From JBMORL01 sp049322335 (GTDB lineage: Bacteria > Bacteroidota > Bacteroidia > Flavobacteriales_D > UBA2798), in NCBI GenBank assembly GCA_049322335.1, contig JBMORL010000102.1, forward strand, positions 1 to 64,000: a stretch of DNA of 64,000 bases, read 5' to 3'. How positions within the stretch are numbered: the stretch's first letter is position 1; the number at the start of each line of letters is the position of its first letter. The notes beneath the pieces are model-generated. The model did not search any database, was not told the DNA's origin, and saw only the letters and a program-made list of their open reading frames with translations. Below, piece by piece: positions 50,921 through 60,738 of the stretch. The position numbers were made by a program, and so were the translations under genes.

Positions 50921-51499
50921 TTATTTCTTCTTAAACACCCGCTGTTTCATCCGGCTTAAACTTTGCGGAGTAATGCCAAGGTAAGTGGCGATATCTTTAT
51001 TGGGCAAGCGCATCACCAGTTCGCGGTTGTTTTCCATCAGTGATAAATATCGCTCTTCGGGGGTAAGCAGCAAAAACGATTCTACGCGCTTGCGCATATC
51101 CAAAAATGCATTTTCGGCCAGCAGGTTACCTACTTTTACCAGTGTATTTTTTTTACGATATAAATCTTCGGCAGCCATTTTGGAAATACTGATAATCGTT
51201 GTATCATCGATTGCTACAAAAGTCAGCGGGCTGGGAGATTCCATCAAATAGCTCTGGAAATCGGTGGCAATAGCATTATCGAAATAAAAATTCCAGGTCA
51301 CTTCATTGTGGTCTTTCATCAAAAACGACCTCACCGCACCCGAAGCTACAAAATACATATACTTTGAAACCCGGTCGCGCTCCTGCAGCACTTCTCCTTT
51401 TTTCAGCTGTTTTTCATTCATGGAAGCAGCTATCAGCTCCGCCTCGTCTGCCGTAAGGGAAATTTTTGACTTCAGGTAAAGGATAAAAGGATTTTCCAC
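50921..51499 (-). CDS. Crp/Fnr-family transcription regulator
   Basis: Cyclic-nucleotide-binding-fold regulator of 192 residues. The N-terminal beta-roll covers about residues 20-130, with GEVLQERD and a VASGAVRSFL strand. A helix-turn-helix near the end reads NKDIATYLGITPQSLSRMKQ. The glycine-rich phosphate cassette of true cAMP receptors is not clear, so the ligand is unknown. The GTG at 51499 is preferred because TATATTCG (7/8 -7 box) lies just before it; a GTG at 51523 would add eight residues. The 150 bases between it and the 50516 gene show no gene. Confidence 0.85.
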   Translation of the reverse strand: MENPFILYLKSKISLTADEAELIAASMNEKQLKKGEVLQERDRVSKYMYFVASGAVRSFLMKDHNEVTWNFYFDNAIATDFQSYLMESPSPLTFVAIDDTTIISISKMAAEDLYRKKNTLVKVGNLLAENAFLDMRKRVESFLLLTPEERYLSLMENNRELVMRLPNKDIATYLGITPQSLSRMKQRVFKKK

Positions 51500-51576
51500 A
51501 CCCGAATATAACCAAATTAACACGTGTTGCGTTAATAACTACATTTTTTACCGAAAAATCAGGGGGCAATTCGGGG

Positions 51577-51584
51577 TAATTTTG
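51577..51584 (+). promoter_or_regulatory. -7 promoter box of the AsmA gene, start-proximal
   Basis: TAATTTTG matches TAnnTTTG fully and ends five bases before the ATG at 51590. An alternative GTG at 51584 lies inside the box, so the ATG is the start. Confidence 0.6.
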
Positions 51585-51589
51585 TGGGT

Positions 51590-54298
51590 ATGGAAAAAAG
51601 GTGGGTCAGGGTTACACTTAAGGTATTGAAATACACAGGAATCAGTATTTTCTCCCTGTTCCTTCTGCTTGTGTTTTTAGTATGGTTATTTGAGGATAAG
51701 ATCAAACAATACGCAGTACAGCACCTTAATCAATACCTGAATACCGAAGTGAAAGTGGGCTCCATTGATCTTACTGTTTTCAGCTCTTTTCCCTATGCAT
51801 CACTTGAATTTAAAGATGTATTGATCATGGATCCCGTTACGGTGAACAAGCAAAAAGACACCATGTTGTTTACCGAAAAACTTTCACTTGATTTCAGCAT
51901 TTGGGATATCCTGGCGGATGATTATACCATCAGCGATATTGATATCAAAAATGGCGATTTCAGGTTGTATGTGGATGAATCGGGTAATGAGAATTACATT
52001 TTCTGGAAATCAGATACTGTAAAAAGCGATAAGGAAGAAAAATTTCATTTCGACCTTCAGCGTATTCATGCTGAAAACTCAAAACTAAGATATATCAACC
52101 GCGTCAATCACCAGGATTTTTCTTTCAAAATCAGGCAGGTTGATTTGGCGGGAAATTTTACCGAAAAAAAATTCACTCTCAAAGGAAGGCTGAATGCATT
52201 TGTTTATCACCTGCGTGATAAATCGGTTGCCCTGGTAAAAAACAAAAGCACAACGGCAGAGTTTGAATTGCTCATAGATAACGAAAAAAACAAATACACT
52301 TTTCAAAACACTTCCCTGCTGCTCGAAAAAATGCCTTTTACTATTAGCGGAAGTATTACCGATGAAAAAAAACTAACCAGTTGTGACCTTCAAATTGACG
52401 GAAAAAATATAGATATTGAAGATGTGCTTAACACTTATCCTTCGTTGCTGGGGGAAGACGTGAAGAATTATGAAAGCGAAGGGACGCTGAAGTTCAACGC
52501 AACGGTAAAGGGAAATATCAGTAAAACCGAAAAACCTTCAGTGGAAGCTTTTTTTTCTGTGGCTAACGGGAAACTGACAGAGAGAAAAAACGGAATCTCC
52601 CTCACGAAAATTTATCTTAACGGCAACTATACCAACCGCAACAAATACGAAGAAGAAGAGTTGTCGCTTACCGATGTTTCAGCACAGTTCAAGGACGGGA
52701 AACTAAAGGGAAATATTTTTGTCACCGGTTTCGAAAACCCGAAAATAAAATCCCATATCGAAGGAGACTTTAACCTGGAAACACTGCATGGTTTTTTTCA
52801 TTTTGAAAACATAAAACAATTAGCAGGAAGATTGTCTGTAAACGGAAACCTGAACGGCACCTGGCTGGCTACAGCAGAAAACGATTCCACCGATTTTATT
52901 ATCAAAAAAGCAGAAGGCAGTATTCACCTGGGGGAAGTTTCGCTGAAATTGTATGAACAAAATATCCAATACAGCCAAATCAATGGTGAAGTAGTGGTAA
53001 AAGACAATAATGCTACCGTAGACGGCTTATCGGCCACGATAAACACCACCGCTTTCCGCCTGAATGGAATTCTCAAAAATTTTGTACCGTATGTGTTGTT
53101 CACTCACCAAAAAATGAATATTGTGGCCGAACTTTATTCGGAGAACATCAACATCAATGATATTATCGGTAAAGAAACAATGCAGGAGAAACAAGGCGGG
53201 CCACCCTTCGCTCTTCGTTTTCCTGACGACATTAACTTCAATTTCGATGCCAGCATTGGCAAACTAACGTTCGACACCTTTACGGCAGAGAATGTAAGTG
53301 GTAATTTTAAACTTATCGACCGTTTATTTACAGCCAGCGGATTAACCATGAATACGGCAGGAGGTACTCTTGGCAGCCGGGTAGAAGTGGATGGCAGAAG
53401 CGGCAGGGAATTTTTTATTACCAGCACTACAGAGGTAAACGAAGTAAATATTACTTCACTTTTTACATCTTTCGGAAATTTCGGGCAGGATGAGATCACC
53501 GATAAACATCTTAAGGGAAAAATCAACGCTTCTATTTCTTTCGGGGCGGTAATGGACACGCTGATGAATATTTTACCCGACAAGGTAGTGAGCGTGGCGG
53601 ATATAAAAATTACTGACGGAGAGCTCATCAACCTGCAATCACTCACCGATATTGCCGCATGGATGCGCACCAATGCCAAAATGAAATTAGCCATGAACGG
53701 AGATATTGATGATCTTGAAAAACGGCTGACGCATGTAAAATTCTCGGAATTGAAAAACACCATTCATATCAAAGGCGAAAAAATTGAAATTCCTGCTATG
53801 GAAGTTAATACCAGCGCCATGAAAATAAAACTTTCGGGCACACATTCTTTTAAAAATGAAATAGAGTATCACTTCAGCTTCCGTTTTCTCGAATTGCGGC
53901 AACAAAATCCCGAAACCGAATACGGATTTATTGCAGATGACGGCACAGGCATGATGGTATTTATACGCATGTTCGGAACGGTGGATGAACCAAAATTCGA
54001 GGAAGATGAAACAGAAAGAAAAAATTTCAGGAAAGAATACAACGAGAAAGAAGTACAAAACCTGAAAGCTATTTTTAAAGAAGAATTCGGCCTGTTTAAA
54101 AAAGACAGCACGCTTAAAATAAAGGAAACACCGAAAGAAGATGTGAAATTTTTGCTGGAATGGGACGAGGAAAAAAAGAAAGAACCCGATCCCGTAAAGG
54201 AACCGGAGAAGAAAAACAATAATTCACGGTTTAACAAGTTTAAGAATAAATACGGTTCGGAGAAACCGAAGGAAAATATTACAATAGAATCGGATTAA
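51590..54298 (+). CDS. AsmA-family envelope protein
   Basis: Large protein of 902 residues anchored by one N-terminal helix (about residues 12-38), with the rest in the periplasm. The start of the domain, VQHLNQYLNTEVKVGSIDLTVFSSFPYASLEFKDV, is the AsmA signature, and repeated beta strands with GNL or GTL motifs follow. The C-terminal domain ends in a long Lys/Glu tail. AsmA-like proteins are thought to bridge membranes and move phospholipids or aid outer-membrane assembly; this is family knowledge. The gene has its own promoter directly before the ATG. Confidence 0.9.
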   Translation: MEKRWVRVTLKVLKYTGISIFSLFLLLVFLVWLFEDKIKQYAVQHLNQYLNTEVKVGSIDLTVFSSFPYASLEFKDVLIMDPVTVNKQKDTMLFTEKLSLDFSIWDILADDYTISDIDIKNGDFRLYVDESGNENYIFWKSDTVKSDKEEKFHFDLQRIHAENSKLRYINRVNHQDFSFKIRQVDLAGNFTEKKFTLKGRLNAFVYHLRDKSVALVKNKSTTAEFELLIDNEKNKYTFQNTSLLLEKMPFTISGSITDEKKLTSCDLQIDGKNIDIEDVLNTYPSLLGEDVKNYESEGTLKFNATVKGNISKTEKPSVEAFFSVANGKLTERKNGISLTKIYLNGNYTNRNKYEEEELSLTDVSAQFKDGKLKGNIFVTGFENPKIKSHIEGDFNLETLHGFFHFENIKQLAGRLSVNGNLNGTWLATAENDSTDFIIKKAEGSIHLGEVSLKLYEQNIQYSQINGEVVVKDNNATVDGLSATINTTAFRLNGILKNFVPYVLFTHQKMNIVAELYSENININDIIGKETMQEKQGGPPFALRFPDDINFNFDASIGKLTFDTFTAENVSGNFKLIDRLFTASGLTMNTAGGTLGSRVEVDGRSGREFFITSTTEVNEVNITSLFTSFGNFGQDEITDKHLKGKINASISFGAVMDTLMNILPDKVVSVADIKITDGELINLQSLTDIAAWMRTNAKMKLAMNGDIDDLEKRLTHVKFSELKNTIHIKGEKIEIPAMEVNTSAMKIKLSGTHSFKNEIEYHFSFRFLELRQQNPETEYGFIADDGTGMMVFIRMFGTVDEPKFEEDETERKNFRKEYNEKEVQNLKAIFKEEFGLFKKDSTLKIKETPKEDVKFLLEWDEEKKKEPDPVKEPEKKNNNSRFNKFKNKYGSEKPKENITIESD

Positions 54299-54313
54299 TC
54301 GCATAGTAAAATC

Positions 54314-54607
54314 TCAAACAGAAGGCCATTTTTCAGGATTTACAGAGGTATGAAGCACCGCCAGAATGGTAATCGTTTTTTTTGTAACGATATAGTGAAT
54401 CAAAAATCTGAATTTTTTTGTGGGCGCGGCATGAACAACATTATATCTTACAGCAAAGGAGTAATTGTATTTATAAATTTGTGTGAAAGTATCCAGCACC
54501 TCACTATAAAACTTTTCACCTAATCCATTTCTGATTTCATTATAATAATCAATTGCTTCTTCAATATCCTTTTCTGCACGATGAGAAATAACAAAATCAA
54601 TAGCCAT
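54314..54607 (-). CDS. ParE/RelE-type toxin of a toxin-antitoxin pair
   Basis: Small toxin of 97 residues. The N-terminus MAIDFVISHRAEKDIEEAIDYYNEIRNGLGEKFY and the last strands YIVTKKTITILAVLHTSVNPEKW match the ParE/RelE plasmid-stabilisation fold. ParE poisons gyrase while RelE cuts mRNA; the sequence alone does not decide which. The ATG overlaps the antitoxin gene by 11 bases, giving tight coupling with the toxin second. The ATG at 54607 is used instead of the longer frame from 54646. Confidence 0.85.
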   Translation of the reverse strand: MAIDFVISHRAEKDIEEAIDYYNEIRNGLGEKFYSEVLDTFTQIYKYNYSFAVRYNVVHAAPTKKFRFLIHYIVTKKTITILAVLHTSVNPEKWPSV

Positions 54608-54830
54608 ACTTTTTTTTGATTTTCCGTTTGAATGTTTTAAGATCAACCACTCTTTCGGGATGTTCCTTCAGTTCTTTCAGGCGTTTATCCAGTTCTTTTT
54701 TGTGCCATTCGGGAATGTCAGTCGTTTCTTCCTTCTCTACTGTAACATAATCGAGTGTTTTCAAAAACTCCATTAAAAGTGCAGTTTTACCGTGCTTTAC
54801 TTTCAAGATCAACCGGTCCATATTCTTCAT
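54597..54830 (-). CDS. Addiction-module antitoxin
   Basis: Product of 77 residues. The block DIPEWHKKELDKRLKELKEHPERVVD is the addiction-module component (PF09720-like) antitoxin found ahead of ParE/RelE toxins. It is the first gene of the module and has a full -7 box five bases before its ATG. A second ATG at 54821 is possible. The antitoxin normally binds its own promoter, so autoregulation is likely. Confidence 0.85.
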   Translation of the reverse strand: MKNMDRLILKVKHGKTALLMEFLKTLDYVTVEKEETTDIPEWHKKELDKRLKELKEHPERVVDLKTFKRKIKKKYGY

Positions 54831-54835
54831 TTTAA

Positions 54836-54843
54836 CAAATATA
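54836..54843 (-). promoter_or_regulatory. -7 promoter box of the toxin-antitoxin operon
   Basis: TATATTTG on the minus strand, five bases before the antitoxin ATG. A leaderless or near-leaderless transcript is predicted. Confidence 0.55.
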
Positions 54844-54941
54844 CGAAAAACAGGAATTTTGGGTTATACACAGAAAGAAATAAACTTCCTTATAATGTAA
54901 CCATACCAATTACCAATAAAACCGTATTTTAGCCCTTGCAC

Positions 54942-56516
54942 ATGGACATTTACTCAAGGAAATACATCTGGAAACTGGTGCTTTTGTTTTTTGCACTGGC
55001 CATTATTGTGGCTTCACTGATCATTTCGAATGTTATTGTAGACCAGGTAAGGGAGGATGAAAAATTACGCATACGCATCTGGTCGGAAGCAGTAAAAAAT
55101 ACCGTCAACCAGATGTATGTTACCGGGAAACTCTTTGACCGCCTTCGTGATGAAGAAAGAAAAAAAGTAAAACTCTGGGCCAAAGCAACACAGGAACTGG
55201 GCAAAGATCTTTCTGATTACACTTTTGCTATAGAAGTGGTACAACAAAATAAAACGGTTCCGGTTATTCTCACCGACAACAAAGGCAATTATTCTTCGTC
55301 ACTTAATCTTGATTTTACCCAGGAAGAAATTGAAGAAGGCCTGAAAAAATCCAATCCCGACCAGCAAAAAATATTTTACCAGCAGGAAGCCAAAAGAATT
55401 TTTGAAGATACCATATCGAAACTGGTGGTTGATTGGCAGAAAAAAAATCCACCCATCGTTATTTATTATAAAGAAAAACCGGTGAACTATGTTTATTACC
55501 GCGAATCAAATATCCTCGACTCGCTGGAGCGGAAAAAAGATTCACTGATGTATTCCTTTCGCCAGGAACTGGTAAAAAACCAGGCGCTTGTTCCCGTTAT
55601 TTTCACCGATTCTTCGCGCTCGGTGGTGATTGAAACCAATTTTGATGAAAAAGACATAACGGGCCCCGGCAAGCTGCAGAGCCTCATTGATGAAATGGCA
55701 CAGGAAAATGAACCGATAGAAGTGCAGATCAATGAAAAGGAAAAAGGATTTATTTTTTACCGCGAGTCGGAAGTATTGAAACAACTCCGGTATTTTCCCT
55801 ATATCCAGCTAATTATTGTAGGCGTTTTCATCCTGGTGGGGTATATTATTTTCAGCACATTCCGCAGGGCCGAACAAAACCGGGTGTGGGCGGGGATGGC
55901 CAAAGAAACCGCGCACCAACTGGGCACACCCATTTCATCACTGATGGCCTGGCTCGAAATTCTCCGCGCTCACGGAACTGATGAATCCACTATTAAAGAA
56001 ATGAACAAAGACATCGACCGCCTGCAAACGGTTACCGAACGCTTTTCAAAAATAGGATCGGAAGAACAACTCGAGGAAGACAACCTGTGTCAGATTCTCG
56101 AAAAAACCACGGGGTATTTAAAAACGCGGTTACCGAAAAAAACGGAATTATCCCTCGACCGGCCGCTTACGCCCGTTTGGGTGATGCTCAACGCTCCGCT
56201 CTTTGAATGGGTAATAGAAAACCTGGTAAAAAACGCTGTTGATGCCATGGAAGGAGAAGGAAAAATAGTGATTGAGCTTCATAAAAAAGGACAACAGGTG
56301 TTTATAGATGTTTCTGATACAGGAAAAGGTATTTCTTCCAACAAATTCAAATCGGTTTTCGAGCCCGGTTATTCCACCAAAAAGCGCGGATGGGGGCTGG
56401 GATTAACTCTTGCCAAACGTATTATCGAACAATACCACAAAGGGCAGATTGCTGTTTTGCGTTCAGATCCCGGTAAAGGAACCACTTTCCGCATCACATT
56501 AAAATCAGAAAACTAA
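54942..56516 (+). CDS. Sensor histidine kinase
   Basis: Membrane sensor kinase of 524 residues. A helix at about residues 10-32 and a second near 282-304 enclose a periplasmic sensing domain of about 250 residues. No clear HAMP domain follows. The H box is AKETAHQLGTPISSL, with the His near residue 324. N, G1 and G2 boxes read ENLVKNAVDAME, VSDTGKGIS and GWGLGLTLAKRI. The ATG at 54942 is preferred to an upstream TTG. No response-regulator gene is adjacent; hemW follows one base after its stop. Confidence 0.92.
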   Translation: MDIYSRKYIWKLVLLFFALAIIVASLIISNVIVDQVREDEKLRIRIWSEAVKNTVNQMYVTGKLFDRLRDEERKKVKLWAKATQELGKDLSDYTFAIEVVQQNKTVPVILTDNKGNYSSSLNLDFTQEEIEEGLKKSNPDQQKIFYQQEAKRIFEDTISKLVVDWQKKNPPIVIYYKEKPVNYVYYRESNILDSLERKKDSLMYSFRQELVKNQALVPVIFTDSSRSVVIETNFDEKDITGPGKLQSLIDEMAQENEPIEVQINEKEKGFIFYRESEVLKQLRYFPYIQLIIVGVFILVGYIIFSTFRRAEQNRVWAGMAKETAHQLGTPISSLMAWLEILRAHGTDESTIKEMNKDIDRLQTVTERFSKIGSEEQLEEDNLCQILEKTTGYLKTRLPKKTELSLDRPLTPVWVMLNAPLFEWVIENLVKNAVDAMEGEGKIVIELHKKGQQVFIDVSDTGKGISSNKFKSVFEPGYSTKKRGWGLGLTLAKRIIEQYHKGQIAVLRSDPGKGTTFRITLKSEN

Positions 56517-56517
56517 C

Positions 56518-57645
56518 GTGCCCGGGATTTACGTTCATATTCCCTTTTGCAAACAGGCCTGTCATTACTGCGATTTTCATTTTTCCACATCTCAAAGTAC
56601 ACGCACGGAAATGATTCCCGCCCTGGCAAAGGAAATAGTATTGCGTAAAAATTACCTGGCTGATAAAAATATTCAAACGGTATATTTTGGAGGAGGCACT
56701 CCCGGTTTGCTCGGGGAAGAAGAACTGACAGAGTTAACAAAAACAGTATTCCTGAATTTTGTGATGCAACCGGACGCTGAGATAACACTGGAAACCAATC
56801 CGGATGATGTGGATGCAGAGAAACTACAGTTGTGGAAAACGACAGGAATCAACCGGCTGAGTATAGGCATACAATCGTTTAATGACAATTACCTGCAATG
56901 GATGAACCGGGCACACGATACACAACAAGCCATTCGTTCGGTAAAAATGGCGCAGGATGCCGGGTTTGACAACATCACCATAGACCTGATTTATGGTATA
57001 CCGGGAATGAATGAAAAAGAATGGGAGAAAAACCTGGATACCGCCTTTTCGATGAATGTTCCCCACATTTCCTCCTATTGCCTTACTGTGGAAAAAGGCA
57101 CCGCCCTGCATCACTTTGTAGAAAAGGGACAATCCATGCCCATTGATGAAGAAACGGCCGCACGGCAATTTTTACTTATGCAGGAAAAAATGGAGGAAAA
57201 CGGATTTATTGCCTATGAAATTTCCAACTACGGGAAAAAAAACTACTTCTCACGCCACAATACTTCCTATTGGGAAGGAGAAAGTTACCTCGGAGTCGGC
57301 CCATCGGCCCATTCCTTCAACGGTGTTTCCCGCCAATGGAATATTTCACACAACCGGAAATATATAACTGCGCTGAAAGAAGGAAAAAGTTTTTATGAAA
57401 CTGAAATTTTAACCCCGGCCAACCGTTATAACGAATACATCATGACCTCCCTTCGCACGATCCGGGGGATAAATACCGGAAAAACCGGAGAGATGATGCC
57501 AGGGAGTAAACAGGCAACGGAAGATGCAATCAGGCAAATGGAAAAAAAAGGCTGGATGATTAAAAACGGGGAAGGAAACTATGTATTAACACCACAAGGC
57601 AAATTATTTGCCGATAAAATAGCGTCTGATTTCTTTTTATTGTAA
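56518..57645 (+). CDS. hemW: HemW, radical SAM heme chaperone
   Basis: Radical SAM protein related to HemN that binds heme and inserts it into respiratory enzymes. It has 375 residues. The cluster motif CKQACHYC (CX3CX2C, then DFHFST) is at about residue 11. Family blocks GGGTPGLL, LSIGIQSF and DLIYGIPGM follow. The C-terminal HemN-like domain is present. Translation begins at a GTG one base after the kinase stop, so the two are co-transcribed. Confidence 0.94.
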   Translation: MPGIYVHIPFCKQACHYCDFHFSTSQSTRTEMIPALAKEIVLRKNYLADKNIQTVYFGGGTPGLLGEEELTELTKTVFLNFVMQPDAEITLETNPDDVDAEKLQLWKTTGINRLSIGIQSFNDNYLQWMNRAHDTQQAIRSVKMAQDAGFDNITIDLIYGIPGMNEKEWEKNLDTAFSMNVPHISSYCLTVEKGTALHHFVEKGQSMPIDEETAARQFLLMQEKMEENGFIAYEISNYGKKNYFSRHNTSYWEGESYLGVGPSAHSFNGVSRQWNISHNRKYITALKEGKSFYETEILTPANRYNEYIMTSLRTIRGINTGKTGEMMPGSKQATEDAIRQMEKKGWMIKNGEGNYVLTPQGKLFADKIASDFFLL

Positions 57646-57659
57646 CTTCATATCCTGTG

Positions 57660-60600
57660 ATGAAAAAAACACTGCTGTATATTTTTACCTTTCTGCTCAC
57701 TGTTCCATTGATGGCACAGGTAAAACCGCCCTATAAAACCACAATAGGTGAAAAAGAATACTGGGTTTATCCTTTTAGGATTGAAGACGGAAGCGAAATG
57801 CAGGTGCCGCCCGTAACGCTTGCTTTACCCGATGGCGATTATATTCTTTATTATGATTTTAAGTATAAAACCCGTTTTAATCCCATTACCTGGAAATGGA
57901 AAGATATTCCCGTTGATTCTACCAATATTGCAGCACTTTTCACCATTAAAAATGGCATGAAGGAAGGAGAATGCAAATGGTATCTTAACTCCGCAAAAAA
58001 AATACTCTACTCAAAAGGAAATTATTATAAAGACGAAAAATACGGGGCATGGTCGTTTTATGGTTATTACAACGGAAAAATTTACCTGCGTGATAAATTC
58101 ACCTATGAAAAAGATGAATACCACGGTCCGCATACTTCCTATTATTACGGAACAGCTCAAATTGCTTCAGAGGGAATGTATAAAAACGGACGAATGTCGG
58201 GCACGTGGAAATTTTATTCAGGCAATACGGTTTGGAGACAATATTCGTATGCCGATTCAAGTGTGTTTCAGCCCTCCATTTATGATAAAATGCTCAACAC
58301 ACTTATCAGTGAAACCGGTTTAAGCACCTACAACATCCGTTTTTACGAGCAGAACAAAACCTACGTGCTCCACGGAGAATGTTTTGAAACACAATTAGGC
58401 TCAGAAAAAAAAACACGGCTGGTATTCGACAGGGGGAACCTGGTGTATATGGATACTGTTTTTGACTGGGCAGGGAAAGCTGATTTTATTATAAAAAAAC
58501 TCCAGCCCGAACTACACGATACCGTTTCAGAATTTTTTATTGTCAACCGGATGAGCTGGCCTTATTTTCATGCCAGGATGAAAAATAATACTCTGATTTA
58601 CCGGATGGATTTCAGGGAAATTGTAAATTCAACGGTATGTGATACAACGGCCGAACACTATTATTACAGCGATGAAATAACTTCTGCCGACACCCTGGTG
58701 CCTTTTGAAAAATCCCATTATTATGTTCGTCATCACAAAAAACGGAAAGTAAAGATTAAACAATACAACGTAAAATACATTCATTATCCCACACAACTGG
58801 AATTTTACGGGAACAGTGAAGATTTAAAAAGCCGCATAAAATATGATGCCGGTAACGACCAGCTAACCATGAAAAACGAATACACTTCGCATGGTAACCG
58901 GATGAAATCCGAATTTATTACCGTTTATGAACGTGATTCTGCTGCCGAAAACCGGATGAGAAATGAAAAAAGAAGACAATACTACAACTACGAAAAAGAA
59001 AGGAAATTGTTTATTGACAATGAACCGATCAATGGAAATGTAATTTATCCCGAAGGAAAATTTAAAAGAGACAAACAAAACAAAATTGAAAAACAAGGTG
59101 ACAGCTGGATAATTTATCCCGTTACTTTTTACAACAAAAGAAAAATTACGGAAGAATTTACAGATAAAGGCGCCTATCGCAACGGAGTGAAACAGGGCGA
59201 ATGGCAACGCACAAAAAAAGGTGTGTTGTATGAACTGGACAATTACAATGAAGGAGAATATCACGGCAAACAATATGCCTGGCGCGACAAACATGTTTTC
59301 AGGTATGAAAGAGATGAAGCGGAGGCCTGCGGAATAAATGAAAAAGAGTTCCGCTACCTCGCTTCGGTAAATGAATATAAAAACGGAATGCTCAATGGCG
59401 ATCAATACCAGTTTAACTATAAAGGCGAGCTCACCACGTTTGAACAATTCAAAACCGGATTGCGTCACGGGGTGTATGAAACATTTCACTATAAAGGCAT
59501 GCCGCTGTTATATGCAGAATTTAAAAACGGGTGGTATGACGGAAAATTTATTAAATACGAATGGGAAGATCAGGCGGTATATGATGAAAAGTTCAGATTC
59601 GTGGAATATGATTATTATAAATCAAAAGTAACACTGGCCCAATTTAAAGACGGTTGGCTGGACGGAGAATTCAGATTATATGAAGGCGGAACTTCTGAAA
59701 ATGATCCTCCGCTTACACGTATCGGCTCAGCAAAAAACGGGGTAAAAACCGGTGATTGGATGTTTTATTATGACGAAGAATTTTCGAAACAGGTAAAAGA
59801 AAAAACCACACACGCCCTAAGCGATTCATGTTATTTTTACTACAAGGATAATTTTACAAGAAGAAAAAAGCAATCAGGATTTATGTTGCCGCTGGGAGGA
59901 GAATACAATGAAGAATACCGCGATTACCAGTCCGATTACGAACCCGAGGGATATAATGATTATCCGGGTAAAACAGGTTACTATACCAGTTACCTGAAAA
60001 ACGGCAACAAAAATATGGAAGGAAGAATTGAAGATAATGTAAGGGTGGGAGCGTGGAAGTTTTATGATGAAGGGGGAACACTGGTAAAAGAAGTAAATTA
60101 TTCTCCCGACAAGTTTTTATTTACCAACGCGAAAGGAGAAAAAGATTCAGTGATGCATTACGGCACTTACAAGTCGTGGTATTATAACGGAAAACTGCAG
60201 TCAGAAGGATTTATTCTGAATGAAGGGACAAAATATGATTGTTATGCCGAGCTTAATATTCCCGAACACGAATTGCTTATTATCCATGCCTGGGACATAA
60301 AAGGCATTCAGCTGGTGAAGGATGGAAACGGAAGTATACAATTTACCGATCCTAACGGTGTGGTGATTTGCGAAGGAAAGTTGTCGGGCTATAAGAGAAA
60401 CGGTGTGTGGCGGTTTTATGCTCCCGACAAAACCCTTACCGAAATAGGAAATTATGCCGATGGAAAAAAACACGGAAAATGGTTGTCGGGCGACCTGGAG
60501 GGAATGAACTTCCAGGACGAAGCCTGTTTTGATACCGACAGCCCGTTTATGGTTCAGCAAATGGAATACGCCAAAAAAGAAATCAGCATACAGGAAAAAA

Positions 60601-60737
60601 TATATGAAAACGATAAACTGATAAGAATGCAGGATTATGAAATGAACCTGAATAAAGAATACAAAGACCAGGGCCGGTTCCGTTTATTCCGCCCGAGGAG
60701 AACTACCTATACACCCGTTGGAAATCCTATATTCTGA
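57660..60737 (+). CDS. Secreted MORN/YwqK-repeat protein
   Basis: Very large secreted protein of 1025 residues. A signal peptide (MKKTLLYIFTFLLTVPLMAQ) is followed by about thirteen MORN-like repeats, each with an NG-x-x-x-G-x-W/F-x-x-Y pattern. Examples are NGMKEGECKWY, NGRMSGTWKFY, NGWYDGKFIKYEW, NGVKTGDWMFYYD and GKKHGKWLSGD. MORN repeats form beta-sheet rods that bind proteins or lipids. The function is unknown. It begins 12 bases after hemW and the cyclase-family gene follows with a one-base gap. The ATG at 57660 is preferred over a GTG at 57657. Confidence 0.8.
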   Translation: MKKTLLYIFTFLLTVPLMAQVKPPYKTTIGEKEYWVYPFRIEDGSEMQVPPVTLALPDGDYILYYDFKYKTRFNPITWKWKDIPVDSTNIAALFTIKNGMKEGECKWYLNSAKKILYSKGNYYKDEKYGAWSFYGYYNGKIYLRDKFTYEKDEYHGPHTSYYYGTAQIASEGMYKNGRMSGTWKFYSGNTVWRQYSYADSSVFQPSIYDKMLNTLISETGLSTYNIRFYEQNKTYVLHGECFETQLGSEKKTRLVFDRGNLVYMDTVFDWAGKADFIIKKLQPELHDTVSEFFIVNRMSWPYFHARMKNNTLIYRMDFREIVNSTVCDTTAEHYYYSDEITSADTLVPFEKSHYYVRHHKKRKVKIKQYNVKYIHYPTQLEFYGNSEDLKSRIKYDAGNDQLTMKNEYTSHGNRMKSEFITVYERDSAAENRMRNEKRRQYYNYEKERKLFIDNEPINGNVIYPEGKFKRDKQNKIEKQGDSWIIYPVTFYNKRKITEEFTDKGAYRNGVKQGEWQRTKKGVLYELDNYNEGEYHGKQYAWRDKHVFRYERDEAEACGINEKEFRYLASVNEYKNGMLNGDQYQFNYKGELTTFEQFKTGLRHGVYETFHYKGMPLLYAEFKNGWYDGKFIKYEWEDQAVYDEKFRFVEYDYYKSKVTLAQFKDGWLDGEFRLYEGGTSENDPPLTRIGSAKNGVKTGDWMFYYDEEFSKQVKEKTTHALSDSCYFYYKDNFTRRKKQSGFMLPLGGEYNEEYRDYQSDYEPEGYNDYPGKTGYYTSYLKNGNKNMEGRIEDNVRVGAWKFYDEGGTLVKEVNYSPDKFLFTNAKGEKDSVMHYGTYKSWYYNGKLQSEGFILNEGTKYDCYAELNIPEHELLIIHAWDIKGIQLVKDGNGSIQFTDPNGVVICEGKLSGYKRNGVWRFYAPDKTLTEIGNYADGKKHGKWLSGDLEGMNFQDEACFDTDSPFMVQQMEYAKKEISIQEKIYENDKLIRMQDYEMNLNKEYKDQGRFRLFRPRRTTYTPVGNPIF

Positions 60738-60738
60738 A

